15,187 nucleotides of DNA from JAVEYA01 sp034003745 (GCA_034003745.1 JAVEYA010000055.1:1-15187); one strand, 5' to 3'; positions 1-7,638 are shown, numbered from the stretch's first letter. A program made the numbers and translations. The notes: generated from the sequence alone by a model not told the origin.

Positions 1-52
1 ATCTGATCCCAACGGTAATAGAAGCAATTACTTAATACCTCCCTTCCATATA

Positions 53-85
53 AAAGAGGCTGTGCCAATCCGGCACAGCCTCTTT
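53..85 (-). terminator. Rho-independent terminator closing the long minus-strand gene block
   Basis: A perfect 14-bp stem (53-66 pairing with 72-85) with a 5-base loop lies 28 bp past the stop codon of the membrane transporter gene. Read on the minus strand it is G+C-rich in the middle and ends in a short run of four Ts (positions 55-52) followed by A/T bases. The plus-strand side is also T-rich, so it may work in both directions. It is the only convincing terminator found downstream of 5802. Positions 1-52 beyond it hold no gene I can support. Confidence 0.85.
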
Positions 86-113
86 GCTTCTTTGCAATTT
101 TTCGGGATTGCCG

Positions 114-1526
114 CTAAAGCACCCAGGCTTTCAGAATAAAGAAAAAGGCAATGGCCTCCAGAAAAAAGACCAGGGAAAACAGTCCGTTCCATTTATAACT
201 CACTTCCTGAGGGGAGCACTCCAGCATCCGGGAAATGGTGAGGACATTCCCCGCAAAAGGAGAGAGCACGAAAGAGATAACGGAACCCAGGAGTAAAGAA
301 AGAGCGATTAATATCTCATAATTGGGGATTTGGATAATCGATACGAAGATTTTCCCGATCAGCATGGTGGAGATAAAGGGATGAATACCCACCAAGGATA
401 AAAGGATCAATAGGGGCGGAATCAGCAAAAAGCTGTACGGGCCAAATACGGCTACGCCGCTGTTCAATCCGGACTGTAAATAGGAGATTAAACCGGCTTG
501 ATTGACCGCTTCCGCAAAAATTCCCATGGCGATAAACAAAGCGGCTAGATCCCGGGCCACCAGAATGGAGTTATCCCAATAGGTCTGCCAGGCTGAGGCC
601 AATCCAGGCCTTTTCCGATACCGCCAGATCCAGACCAGGGCAATTGCCAATCCTGCGGCGATTACACGGGTCGTGCCGGTCAGGATATGTTGATTTTCCA
701 TGACAAATATTGCAGCGATCAGTAAGAGGGAAATCAACACCAGGCTGCGGATTTTACCCTTGCCTTCATCCGCCTCCAGAACTTCATCCGCTCCCGGAAC
801 GGATTCAGGGTACCCCTCCGCTGCCGCATGATCACCGGCTAAAACCGCCTGATCTTTCAAGTGCAGTTTTGCTTCCAATAAAACAGAGGTCAATAGTCCC
901 AAAAAAGCCAGAAAAACGGCAGGTAATAAGACATACAGCCATTTAACCCCGGTTACTTCCAGGACCAGAACTACATTGACGGTACCCGGTCCCCACAGGG
1001 TCACCAAAGAAAAGCTGCGGCTTAAGGCACTGGCCAGAAAACGTTTGTAATCAGGAACCATCTTCTTTAACGAATCCTGGAAAATGGTCACCAGCATGGG
1101 GACGCTGCCGAATAACATAAAGCTTCCCAGAACATGGGTAATCAAGCTTAGAAAAACATATAAGGATATCTGGCGCTTGTATTTGACTTGCAGATAGCGC
1201 TGCAGCGCCTGATCATAATTCCCGAGCTTTAAGGGTATGGCAAAAACCTGCAAGACCGCGACAATAGCCGCAATAGCAAGCATGGAGTTGACCCCGCCCA
1301 CCAGGACCCCAAAAGACAGCTCGAATTTTACGAAGAGAAATAAGGACAAAATCAAAAAGACAAAGGTGGGCTTTTTATAGGACCCGCTTAAAGCCGGCAG
1401 ACTGCTGAATAGTATAATAAGTCCGGTAATACCCGTCAGATTATTTAGGTTCACTGGAGAAACGGGAGCCGCTATTAATAATCCGGAGGCAACCAGAATG
1501 GCAATCTTGCAAATGGTTTGTAACAT
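114..1526 (-). CDS. Polytopic membrane transporter, IT/DctM-like superfamily (substrate unknown)
   Basis: This encodes a 470-residue, very hydrophobic protein with roughly 11-13 predicted membrane segments. An acidic, Glu/Asp-rich cytoplasmic-type loop at about residues 218-258 splits it into two halves. Each half has a Ser-rich hairpin followed by a Gly-x-(Val/Asn)-type turn: residues 169-196 (SRSFSLVTLWGPGTVN) and 418-432 (SFVLSPFAGNVLTIS). That is the two-half layout of the ion-transporter (IT) superfamily, which includes ArsB, NhaD, CitM and TRAP large permeases. The start is the first ATG, 35 bp after the CoA-transferase beta gene, with only a weak ribosome site (AGAGAAAG), so translation may be coupled. 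It is the last gene before a terminator. From context it may export a fermentation product or import an organic acid. Membrane transporter is secure, the family is moderately so, and the substrate is unknown. Confidence 0.6.
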   Translation of the reverse strand: MLQTICKIAILVASGLLIAAPVSPVNLNNLTGITGLIILFSSLPALSGSYKKPTFVFLILSLFLFVKFELSFGVLVGGVNSMLAIAAIVAVLQVFAIPLKLGNYDQALQRYLQVKYKRQISLYVFLSLITHVLGSFMLFGSVPMLVTIFQDSLKKMVPDYKRFLASALSRSFSLVTLWGPGTVNVVLVLEVTGVKWLYVLLPAVFLAFLGLLTSVLLEAKLHLKDQAVLAGDHAAAEGYPESVPGADEVLEADEGKGKIRSLVLISLLLIAAIFVMENQHILTGTTRVIAAGLAIALVWIWRYRKRPGLASAWQTYWDNSILVARDLAALFIAMGIFAEAVNQAGLISYLQSGLNSGVAVFGPYSFLLIPPLLILLSLVGIHPFISTMLIGKIFVSIIQIPNYEILIALSLLLGSVISFVLSPFAGNVLTISRMLECSPQEVSYKWNGLFSLVFFLEAIAFFFILKAWVL

Positions 1527-1561
1527 CTTTCTCTGCCTGAGCAGTTCACCTGCCTTATTTG

Positions 1562-2215
1562 TTATTCCATGACACCAATATTATCAGGAATGACTAATTC
1601 TGCCTCAGTCCTTCCCTGTATTTCTTCCACAGATATTCCCGGCACAAGTTCTTTGAGTACAATTCCTTCTCCAGTCACTTCCATCATTCCCAGTTCTGTG
1701 ACAATGATATCTACCTGACCGGCAGCGGTCAAGGGTAAGGAGCACTGTTTAAGAATTTTGGGGCTGCCGTCTTTACTGTTATGTTCCATGGCGATGATTA
1801 CTTGTTGCGCCCCTACGACCAGGTCCATCGCGCCCCCCATGCCCGGCGCCATTTTCCCCGGGATCATCCAGTTGGCCAGATTCCCCTGGGCATCCACCTG
1901 TAATGCGCCTAAAACAGTGGCTTTCACATGACCGCCCCGGATGATGGCAAAGGACATGGCGCTGTCGACACAAGCGCCCCCCGGCAATATGGTCACAGGC
2001 TGGGCGCCCGCATTGATTACATCCTTATCTTCTTCTCCCGCAGGAGGTCTTGGCCCTACTCCGACAAAACCGTTTTCAGACTGAAAGATGATCTGGCTTT
2101 CCGCAGGCAAATAATCGGCCACGGCCGTGGGCATGCCAATCCCCAAGTTCACCACATCTCCGTCTTTAAACATCCGGGCAATTCTTTTGGCAATTATTTC
2201 TTTCGGGCTGGACAT
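1562..2215 (-). CDS. atoA: 3-oxoacid/acetoacetate-type CoA-transferase, beta subunit
   Basis: This is the 217-residue catalytic subunit of a family I CoA-transferase, which moves CoA between an acyl-CoA and a free (oxo)acid through a glutamyl-CoA thioester. Hallmarks visible are GIGMPTAVADYLP (residues 25-37) and the active-site segment QSENG, whose catalytic glutamate is Glu47. A Gly-rich stretch follows near residues 74-78 (LPGGA), then GGAMDLVVGAQ at about 127-137. The length matches AtoA/ScoB. It follows the alpha subunit after an 18-bp gap with a strong GGAGG ribosome site, so the two are co-translated. Acetoacetate is a sensible substrate, since a BKACE enzyme upstream would produce it, but butyrate, succinate or another short acid is equally possible from sequence alone. 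The symbol names the family rather than a proven substrate. Confidence 0.88.
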   Translation of the reverse strand: MSSPKEIIAKRIARMFKDGDVVNLGIGMPTAVADYLPAESQIIFQSENGFVGVGPRPPAGEEDKDVINAGAQPVTILPGGACVDSAMSFAIIRGGHVKATVLGALQVDAQGNLANWMIPGKMAPGMGGAMDLVVGAQQVIIAMEHNSKDGSPKILKQCSLPLTAAGQVDIIVTELGMMEVTGEGIVLKELVPGISVEEIQGRTEAELVIPDNIGVME

Positions 2216-2233
2216 TCTCTTTTCCTCCTTGCC

Positions 2234-2887
2234 TCAATCTTTACTGGGAATAATCATATCTACTAAAATACCGGGCGTCATTACCTCATCAGGATCAAGC
2301 GCGCCTGTTTCACAAATTTCTTCCGCTTCCACGACGACCAGATCCGCAGCCATAGCCATCAGCGGATTGAAATTCCGGGCAGAGCGCCTAAAGACCAGGT
2401 TGCCGCTCAAATCGGCTTTCCAGGCTTTGATCAGGGCAATATCCGCCCTCAGGGGAAGTTCCAAAAGATAGATTTTACCGTTGATTTCTTTTCTTTCCTT
2501 CCCTGTTTCCACCATGGTGCCTACTCCGGTGGGCGTTAATATTCCGCCTAATCCCGCGCCGCCGCAGCGGATCCGCTCGGCTAGGGTCCCCTGGGGAACC
2601 AGTTCCATCTGAATTTGGCCGTCATGCATCTGCCGGCCGCTTTCCGCATTGGTGCCGATATGGGAAACAATGGCTTTTTTAACGCGTTTGTTAACGATGA
2701 GCTTTCCAATTCCCTTATCAATAAAACCTGTATCATTGGCAATGAGGGTGATGTCTTGTACCCCTTTAGAAATGAGCATGTCTACCAGCCTCTCGGGCGT
2801 ACCGACCGCGAGAAATCCGCCGATCATGTAGGTCAGGCCGCCGGCAAACAGCGCCTCGACCTCTTGCAAAGCCGCAATTTTATTCAT
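2234..2887 (-). CDS. atoD: 3-oxoacid/acetoacetate-type CoA-transferase, alpha subunit
   Basis: This 217-residue partner of the beta subunit has the family I CoA-transferase alpha fold. It shows a glycine-rich GGFLAVGTPERLVDML near residues 23-38 and the segment SHIGTN at about 75-80. The GGAGLGG...TPTGVGT stretch at about residues 109-124 contributes to the CoA-binding region in this family. No catalytic glutamate is expected in this subunit. The start is ATG at 2887 behind a GGGGGAG ribosome site, 9 bp after the flavoprotein gene stops. It sits in one transcription unit with the beta subunit (18 bp downstream) and the flavoprotein (upstream). The identity as a CoA-transferase alpha chain is clear. 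The acid partner is not. Confidence 0.88.
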   Translation of the reverse strand: MNKIAALQEVEALFAGGLTYMIGGFLAVGTPERLVDMLISKGVQDITLIANDTGFIDKGIGKLIVNKRVKKAIVSHIGTNAESGRQMHDGQIQMELVPQGTLAERIRCGGAGLGGILTPTGVGTMVETGKERKEINGKIYLLELPLRADIALIKAWKADLSGNLVFRRSARNFNPLMAMAADLVVVEAEEICETGALDPDEVMTPGILVDMIIPSKD

Positions 2888-2896
2888 CTTCTCCCC

Positions 2897-3481
2897 CTAT
2901 TCCTGGCCGCAGTTAAGTTTTTTCAAGAGCCAAACCATATTTTGTCCCAGGACCTGAAAAGTTCGGATCCCTTCTTCATCTTTTTGAATATCTCCGGGCA
3001 TTTTCCCCAGCGCTAGATTCCAGTGGATAGACCCCACCGTAACCATCTGGGAAATACCAAACATCAGATTGATGGCGGAATAAGCAAAGGTTGCCCCTGC
3101 TTTGGTGGCCACGACCACGGGCGCTCCGACCTTGCCGCGGAACATAAAATCATTGGCTTTGGCTACGAAGTTAGCGCGGTCTATCAGTGCTTTGACTTCC
3201 GAAGTCACGTTGCTGGTATAAACCGGGGAGCCGATGATTATCCCGTCAGCCTCCAGCATTTTGTCAATATACGCATTAAGATCATCATCCGTACGGACGC
3301 AGTGTTTATTCCGGTTTTGGGCACACTGCCTGCAGCCAAGGCAACCCAGGATTTTCTTGCCGCCCAGCTGAATCATTTCCGTCTCAAATCCAGCATGCTG
3401 GATTTCCTGCAGCACGATACGGATAGCCTGGGCGGTATTTCCATTTGGATGGGGACTTCCGTTGAACGCAATTACCTTCAT
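2897..3481 (-). CDS. Iron-sulfur flavoprotein (Isf-like, NADPH-dependent FMN reductase family)
   Basis: This encodes a 194-residue flavodoxin-like protein. The FMN-phosphate loop is GSPHPNGNT (residues 8-16), and SPVYTSNVTSEVKALIDR (85-102) is the second flavin-contact segment. Between them lie Cys47, Cys50, Cys53 and Cys61, a compact CX2CX2CX7C motif. That is the arrangement that holds a [4Fe-4S] cluster in archaeal and clostridial iron-sulfur flavoproteins. It probably passes electrons between a low-potential donor such as ferredoxin and an acceptor, but the partner is unknown. I chose ATG 3481 because it starts the canonical MKVIAFNGSP strand and has a GAGAAGGGA ribosome site. A longer frame opens at 3562, inside a stem-loop, and adds 27 residues with no family match. 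It lies between an aldolase and a CoA-transferase, which suggests a redox step in the same pathway. Confidence 0.85.
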   Translation of the reverse strand: MKVIAFNGSPHPNGNTAQAIRIVLQEIQHAGFETEMIQLGGKKILGCLGCRQCAQNRNKHCVRTDDDLNAYIDKMLEADGIIIGSPVYTSNVTSEVKALIDRANFVAKANDFMFRGKVGAPVVVATKAGATFAYSAINLMFGISQMVTVGSIHWNLALGKMPGDIQKDEEGIRTFQVLGQNMVWLLKKLNCGQE

Positions 3482-3536
3482 ACAGTTCCCTTCTCTCTTA
3501 GAATAGTGACCAATTCCAAGCAGGGTTTGGGGTTGC

Positions 3537-3569
3537 ACAAAGGATGTTGGTTTTACCAACATCCTTTGT
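3537..3569 (-). promoter_or_regulatory. Intercistronic stem-loop between aldolase and flavoprotein genes
   Basis: Positions 3537-3550 pair perfectly with 3556-3569 (14 bp, or 15 if the T/A at the loop edge pairs) around a 5-base T-rich loop. No T-run follows on the minus strand (the next bases are GCAACCCC), so it does not look like an intrinsic terminator. It more likely protects the upstream mRNA segment (amidohydrolase-cupin-aldolase) from 3' decay, or partly attenuates transcription into the flavoprotein and CoA-transferase genes. Confidence 0.7.
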
Positions 3570-3595
3570 AAGGAGTATTTGCTTTCACTTTTTAC

Positions 3596-4375
3596 TTATT
3601 TACCCGCTCTGAGCCGGGTAAATGCTTTGGCGCTTTCCTGCAAAACGCTGTTAACCATCGCAATGTCATTCATATAGCCAATATATTGGGCGCCCATTTT
3701 GATATATTTTTCAGCATCCGCCTCATTGCCCACCCAGATGCCTACGGCTTTTTTATATTTCGCGGCGGTAGTAAATATCTTTTCCACAAGCGCCACCACT
3801 TCCGGCGCATTCACCTGACCGGGTTTACCCACAGACTGGCTCAGGTCTCCAGGACCCGCAAACAAAACATCCACCTCGGGGACCTGACACAATTCTTCAA
3901 TCTGGTCTACCATTTCTTTATTCTCTACATGGACCACCACCAGGGTATCTTCATTGGCGGATTTAAAATAAGCATTTTTGTCCATGTAGCCATAATTCGC
4001 GGCCCGCTGGGTGAAATTCATCCCTCTTCTGCCGGACGGATAGTACTTGGCGGCAGGCATGGCGGCTTTAACCTGTTCAACCGTGGTAAGTCCTGGGATC
4101 TGCACCCCGCTTGCCCCGGAATCCAGCGCATGGGCAATATGCTCTTCAGCACCGTTGGGTATCCGGATGATCGTATGCAGATTTACGCCGTCGGCCGCCC
4201 TGATCAGGTTTTCCATTTCCGAATAACCGAAATTGGCATGTTCATTATCCACGATAATGAAGTCAAACCCGGCATAACCGATCATTTCCACCAGAGCGGG
4301 GCAACTCAGCTTGAAAAAGGTCCCGCAGACCACTTGCCCGTCTTTAAGCTTTTGTTTTAAATCGGCCTTTAACAT
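3596..4375 (-). CDS. HpcH/HpaI-family aldolase (class II, 2-oxo acid aldolase)
   Basis: This 259-residue TIM-barrel protein is of the usual length for HpaI/RhmA-type aldolases. These enzymes reversibly split 4-hydroxy-2-oxo acids into pyruvate (or a related oxo acid) and an aldehyde. Visible signature parts are DNEHAN with the catalytic-base position His46, RIP with Arg71 for the carboxylate, metal ligand Glu151 and Asp177 in GPGDLS, and the YYPSGRRGMN segment at 111-120. The residue two before the metal Glu, usually Gln (QIE) in HpaI, is His149 here (HVE), which may shift substrate preference. The start is ATG 4375 with AGGAGA eight bases upstream, 18 bp after the cupin gene. It is co-transcribed with the cupin and amidohydrolase upstream. 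The family is certain; the actual aldol substrate is not. Confidence 0.88.
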   Translation of the reverse strand: MLKADLKQKLKDGQVVCGTFFKLSCPALVEMIGYAGFDFIIVDNEHANFGYSEMENLIRAADGVNLHTIIRIPNGAEEHIAHALDSGASGVQIPGLTTVEQVKAAMPAAKYYPSGRRGMNFTQRAANYGYMDKNAYFKSANEDTLVVVHVENKEMVDQIEELCQVPEVDVLFAGPGDLSQSVGKPGQVNAPEVVALVEKIFTTAAKYKKAVGIWVGNEADAEKYIKMGAQYIGYMNDIAMVNSVLQESAKAFTRLRAGK

Positions 4376-4393
4376 AATCTTTCTCCTGTTCTC

Positions 4394-4816
4394 TTATTTC
4401 TCCAGCTCTTTCAGATACTTGGTATAAGTTTCAGTATATTCAGGCCGAACAGGTGTGAAGATATCAATGTTCAAAACCGGTTCTTCCGTATTGAAAACGT
4501 GGATATAATGCTCCACATTCGGAGGAACGACGATCCAGGTGCCCGGCTTGCAGCGGATCGGCTTGCCGTCTACATAATAGTCGCAGGTTCCCTGAATGAT
4601 GATCACGATCTGCTCATTGGGATGCGAATGGGGCTTGGTCTCATGGCCTTCTACAATTGCGCCGATGGTAGCGCTCATGGTCTTGGCCGACATACCGAAA
4701 ACCACTCTGGTAATGCCTTTTCTGATTTCTTCCCATTCCGGATCGGTACCCTTCCAGTCGCCCCAGTTGCCGTGATCTATTCCGCTGTAATCAATTTTAT
4801 CATAATCCATACCCAT
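4394..4816 (-). CDS. Small single-domain cupin protein
   Basis: This 140-residue cupin has a full metal site. Motif 1 carries His63, His65 and Glu68 (PHSHPNEQ) ending at Gly76, and motif 2 carries PGTWIVVPPNVEH with His103. The stretch before it (about residues 1-40) is polar and Trp-rich (GNWGDWKGTDPEWEE). Such proteins can be isomerases, decarboxylases, dioxygenases, or sugar- or oxo-acid-binding proteins. The fold cannot decide between these. In an anaerobic-looking pathway an isomerase, epimerase or decarboxylase role is easier to imagine than dioxygenase activity (inference). The start is ATG 4816 with GGAGG eight bases upstream, 19 bp after the amidohydrolase gene. It lies between two enzymes of the same block, which favours a catalytic step in one pathway. 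Confidence 0.82.
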   Translation of the reverse strand: MGMDYDKIDYSGIDHGNWGDWKGTDPEWEEIRKGITRVVFGMSAKTMSATIGAIVEGHETKPHSHPNEQIVIIIQGTCDYYVDGKPIRCKPGTWIVVPPNVEHYIHVFNTEEPVLNIDIFTPVRPEYTETYTKYLKELEK

Positions 4817-4835
4817 AATAATTTCCTCCTTTTAT

Positions 4836-5708
4836 TTATAATCCCATTAATTTGGCCGGTGTTTCCTTGGCCATTTTATTAATCTCCGCTTCCGTAACTT
4901 TGCAGTGTTCCATGATTCTTACAATAAATTGATATAACCCTTCCACCGGCGATCCATTGCCGACCTGTCCGTAATCGGAATCGATAACCAGCTGATCCAG
5001 GGGAACGATTTCCAGAATCTTGCTAATTACATCATAGGAAGTTACGCCGGCCATGGCAGGCTTGAAAACGCCGGCATTCAGTTCAATATAGGCGCCCATT
5101 TTGGCCCATTTTTCAATTTGCTCGTAGCTGGCGCCCACCAAAAAGAAGGGATGATTCACAAAAATGTTTTTAACACCCGCTTCCACAGCTGCCGGAATCA
5201 GGGCGTCAATCTCCCGGGCGCTGCCGTGACCTGTGGCAAAAACCAAATCGGGTTTCGTCGCCACAAATTGGAGCACTTCGTGCACCTCCGGCAGTAACTT
5301 CCCTTGATCATCTGCGTAAATAATCGGCTTTTCCGGTATAGACATCGGTCCGGAGCCGGGAAAATGGCCTTTGTGCTCTACCATATGATGATTGGAAGAG
5401 ACAGTGGGCATCCAGACGAATTTAGCGCCCATGCCGTAGGCTGCGTCTACTGCTTTAACATTGATCCCACCCACAGAATTATTCAGCGCAATCCCGCCAA
5501 AAACCTTGATTTTGCCCTCACCCAGGAACTTTTCCACCTGGTTGGCGCTCATCATCGTCGGAAAATAGTGATCCTTCACCACGAAGGCCCGGTATCCGGC
5601 CTGCACGGCATCTTTCAGCATCTCACCGGCGTCCACTTCTCTTTTGGCCACAGACGGACCCGTATGAACGTGAACATCAACAATTCCCTGCAAGATTTCC
5701 CTCATCAT
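4836..5708 (-). CDS. DUF6282-type metal-dependent amidohydrolase
   Basis: This is a 290-residue protein of the amidohydrolase/PHP-like TIM-barrel type. The N-terminal metal motif is DVHVHTGPS with His13 and His15. Further candidate ligands are Lys45/His47 (VKDHYFP), His107-His108, His161 (ATGHGS), His186 (VNHPFF) and Asp243/Asp245 (IDSDYGQ). I recognise this pattern as the DUF6282 family, whose reaction is not established. Hydrolysis of a C-N bond or lactone, or decarboxylation, would be typical of the superfamily. Two adjacent ATGs exist: 5708 is taken as the start, while 5705 has the better spacing (7 bases) from GGAGG. It is the first gene of a cupin-aldolase-flavoprotein-CoA-transferase-permease run and has its own promoter. 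Confidence 0.8.
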   Translation of the reverse strand: MMREILQGIVDVHVHTGPSVAKREVDAGEMLKDAVQAGYRAFVVKDHYFPTMMSANQVEKFLGEGKIKVFGGIALNNSVGGINVKAVDAAYGMGAKFVWMPTVSSNHHMVEHKGHFPGSGPMSIPEKPIIYADDQGKLLPEVHEVLQFVATKPDLVFATGHGSAREIDALIPAAVEAGVKNIFVNHPFFLVGASYEQIEKWAKMGAYIELNAGVFKPAMAGVTSYDVISKILEIVPLDQLVIDSDYGQVGNGSPVEGLYQFIVRIMEHCKVTEAEINKMAKETPAKLMGL

Positions 5709-5751
5709 TGCACCTCCTTTTGTATATGTTACATAATATTTGATATTTTAT

Positions 5752-5780
5752 ATGATAACACGCACATTATAAGTTGACAA
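5752..5780 (-). promoter_or_regulatory. Probable sigma-70/SigA promoter for the amidohydrolase operon
   Basis: On the minus strand a -35 box TTGTCA (5780-5775) and a -10 box TATCAT (5757-5752) are each one base off consensus and are separated by exactly 17 bp. The start of transcription would fall near 5745, about 37 bp before the amidohydrolase ATG. TTTGATAT/ATGATA half-sites resembling those at the other promoters of the locus overlap or follow the -10. Read-through from the TRAP genes is also possible, since no terminator is visible after 5802. Confidence 0.6.
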
Positions 5781-5801
5781 TAGAAGCTGACGGTAAGACG
5801 A

Positions 5802-7091
5802 TTATTTCGTCATTAAATTCGGCAGGTACATGACCAGATCCGGCAAGTACGCCAGGGCCATCGTGATAAGCAAGGCCACCAGAGCAAAAGGCCAGATCGA
5901 CTTAAACAATTTAGTCAAGTTAATGCCGGCCACGTTGGAAGTAACAAAAAGCAGCATCCCCACAGGCGGCGTAATTAAGGCCACAGTCATCATCAGAGAG
6001 AAGACCAGCCCAAAGTGAATTTCATTCAGGCCAATAGCCGTGGCCACCGGAATCAAAACAGGCGCGAAAATTAATAAGCCCGCCGTTGCTTCCATCAGGC
6101 AGCCTACGACAACCATGACCGCCAGCATCAAAAGGATAATGACATTTGGATTATCGGAGATATTCAGTAAAGTATCAGAGACCAATTGGGGAATATGGTC
6201 GATGGCCATAGAATAAGCCAGAATATTGCCCATAGCGATGATGAACAGAATAACCGCCGCTGTTCCGGCAGCCCTTCCCAGCATCTGCGGGATCTTTCTG
6301 ACGTCCAGGGCCCTGTAAAACAGACCTGCGGCCACAGCGGCAACGCAGGAAATAGCGCCGGCCTCGGTAGGAGTAAACACGCCGGACATAGTGCCGCCGA
6401 TCATGATACCCGGCACCATTAAAGCCGGAATAGCGCCCCACAGGGATTTTAAGGCATGTCTCGCATTAAAGGTATACAAGGATTTATTGGTCTCGGCGTC
6501 AACGCCGTACTTGTTTTTCCGGGCAAAGATAAAAACCAGAACTGCGTACCCGATCGCCAGCAAAAAGCTGGGAATAACGGCGGCATAATACATCTTCATA
6601 ATCGAGGTGCTGGCGATAACGCTGTAAATAACCAGCACGGAGGAGGGAGGCAAAATATCCAAAACGCCGCAGGCGGCAATCAGGGAGCCTGTAAACTCTT
6701 CGCTGTAGCCGTCTTTCTTCATATCGGGAATCATGGTTTTGCACAAGATGGAGGACACGGCGTTGGGAGAACCCAGGACCGCGGAAAGGACGCCCGCAAT
6801 CACAATGGTGGCATACCCCAGTCCGCCCCGGATCCAGCCGATTAAGTCCCGGACCAGCTGCAGCAGTCTCTGGGATACGCCGGACTCGCCCATCAGTTCC
6901 CCGGCAATGATAAAATAAGGAATGGCCGAGAGACCTGAGTTATTGATACCGGCAAAAATTCTCTGGGGCATGACGAATAACATGTCCGGATTAACGGTGA
7001 ACATATGCACCAAGCCCGTGGAACCAAGAACAAAGGGGATGGGCATTCCGACAATTAAAAAGACGAGAAAGGCAATTAACGCTATACCCAT
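5802..7091 (-). CDS. dctM: TRAP transporter large membrane subunit DctM
   Basis: This 429-residue, about 12-helix protein is the transport channel of a sodium-driven tripartite (TRAP) uptake system, which usually takes up carboxylic acids. The length is typical. It shows the large-permease pattern: MGIALIAFLVFLIVGMPIPFVLG at the N-terminus, SGLSAIPYFIIAGELMGESG near residues 52-71, the LGSPNAVSSI region near 106-115, and TPTEAGAISCVAAV near 240-253. The C-terminal half has LITPPVGMLLFVTSNVAG near 374-391. The start is ATG 7091, one base after the stop of the small subunit gene, so the two are translationally coupled. It acts with the DctQ and DctP encoded directly upstream. The substrate is unknown, but the neighbouring enzymes point to an oxo, hydroxy or branched organic acid. 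Confidence 0.95.
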   Translation of the reverse strand: MGIALIAFLVFLIVGMPIPFVLGSTGLVHMFTVNPDMLFVMPQRIFAGINNSGLSAIPYFIIAGELMGESGVSQRLLQLVRDLIGWIRGGLGYATIVIAGVLSAVLGSPNAVSSILCKTMIPDMKKDGYSEEFTGSLIAACGVLDILPPSSVLVIYSVIASTSIMKMYYAAVIPSFLLAIGYAVLVFIFARKNKYGVDAETNKSLYTFNARHALKSLWGAIPALMVPGIMIGGTMSGVFTPTEAGAISCVAAVAAGLFYRALDVRKIPQMLGRAAGTAAVILFIIAMGNILAYSMAIDHIPQLVSDTLLNISDNPNVIILLMLAVMVVVGCLMEATAGLLIFAPVLIPVATAIGLNEIHFGLVFSLMMTVALITPPVGMLLFVTSNVAGINLTKLFKSIWPFALVALLITMALAYLPDLVMYLPNLMTK

Positions 7092-7092
7092 G

Positions 7093-7587
7093 CTAACTCA
7101 CCCCTTCCTTGATCTTCCCGAATAACTCCACAAAATGCTCCAAAGCGAAAAGGATCATACAGGCAAAACTGATGGGCATAGCTAAGAAAACGATCCCCAT
7201 GGAGATGGGAAAGCCTACGCTGATTTGCCGGTATACCGCCGGATTCATCACCGACTTGGTAGAAAAATACATTAAGACAATCAGGATAAAAAAAGAAATG
7301 ATTTCCAAAAGCGTTTCCAGATAAAGCTGAATTCTTGGGGGCATAAAATTAGTGAACAGGTCTAAAGGGATCAGGTTTTTCCGCCGGTAAGCCACGGCGC
7401 CGCCATAAAAGGCTACGCTGACCATCAGATACCGGGCTAATTCCTCAGACCACTGGAAAGACAGGGAAAAAACATATCTGCGAAAGACTTCAACCGAGGT
7501 AACAATAATCATTATAGCCGCGAACAAAGCTACAACAAAAATAAGAACTTTTTCTATTGCCAGGCATGTTTGATGAAATTTTGCCAT
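7093..7587 (-). CDS. dctQ: TRAP transporter small membrane subunit DctQ
   Basis: This 164-residue protein has four hydrophobic helices, the DctQ layout. The typical segment FRRYVFSLSFQWSEELARYLMVSVAFYGGAVAYR lies at about residues 33-66, with the conserved Trp-Ser-Glu-Glu. I start at ATG 7587 because a perfect GGAGGT lies five bases upstream. A longer frame from 7608 would add seven charged residues and place this ribosome site inside the gene. It ends one base before dctM. In TRAP systems this subunit bridges the binding protein and the large permease. It is separated from dctP by 118 bp that contain a strong stem-loop, probably for uneven expression of the subunits. Confidence 0.92.
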   Translation of the reverse strand: MAKFHQTCLAIEKVLIFVVALFAAIMIIVTSVEVFRRYVFSLSFQWSEELARYLMVSVAFYGGAVAYRRKNLIPLDLFTNFMPPRIQLYLETLLEIISFFILIVLMYFSTKSVMNPAVYRQISVGFPISMGIVFLAMPISFACMILFALEHFVELFGKIKEGVS

Positions 7588-7638
7588 GCTTGACCTCCGT
7601 TCCAGCAAAGATTTGCCTTTTCCGTAAGACTATACTTT

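Noticed and set aside
1..52. Possible minus-strand GGAGG followed by a TTG start running off the left edge
   Set aside because: GGGAGG is followed ten bases later by TTG and an open frame of nine codons, but this is far too short to call a gene.
3023..3571. Plus-strand open frame of 182 codons opposite the flavoprotein gene
   Set aside because: It mirrors a strongly recognisable minus-strand gene, lacks a ribosome site and has a composition (many His/Arg/Phe) typical of an antisense shadow.
3686..4360. Plus-strand open frame of 224 codons opposite the aldolase gene
   Set aside because: The aldolase on the minus strand is certain. The plus-strand protein resembles nothing and is a codon-bias shadow.
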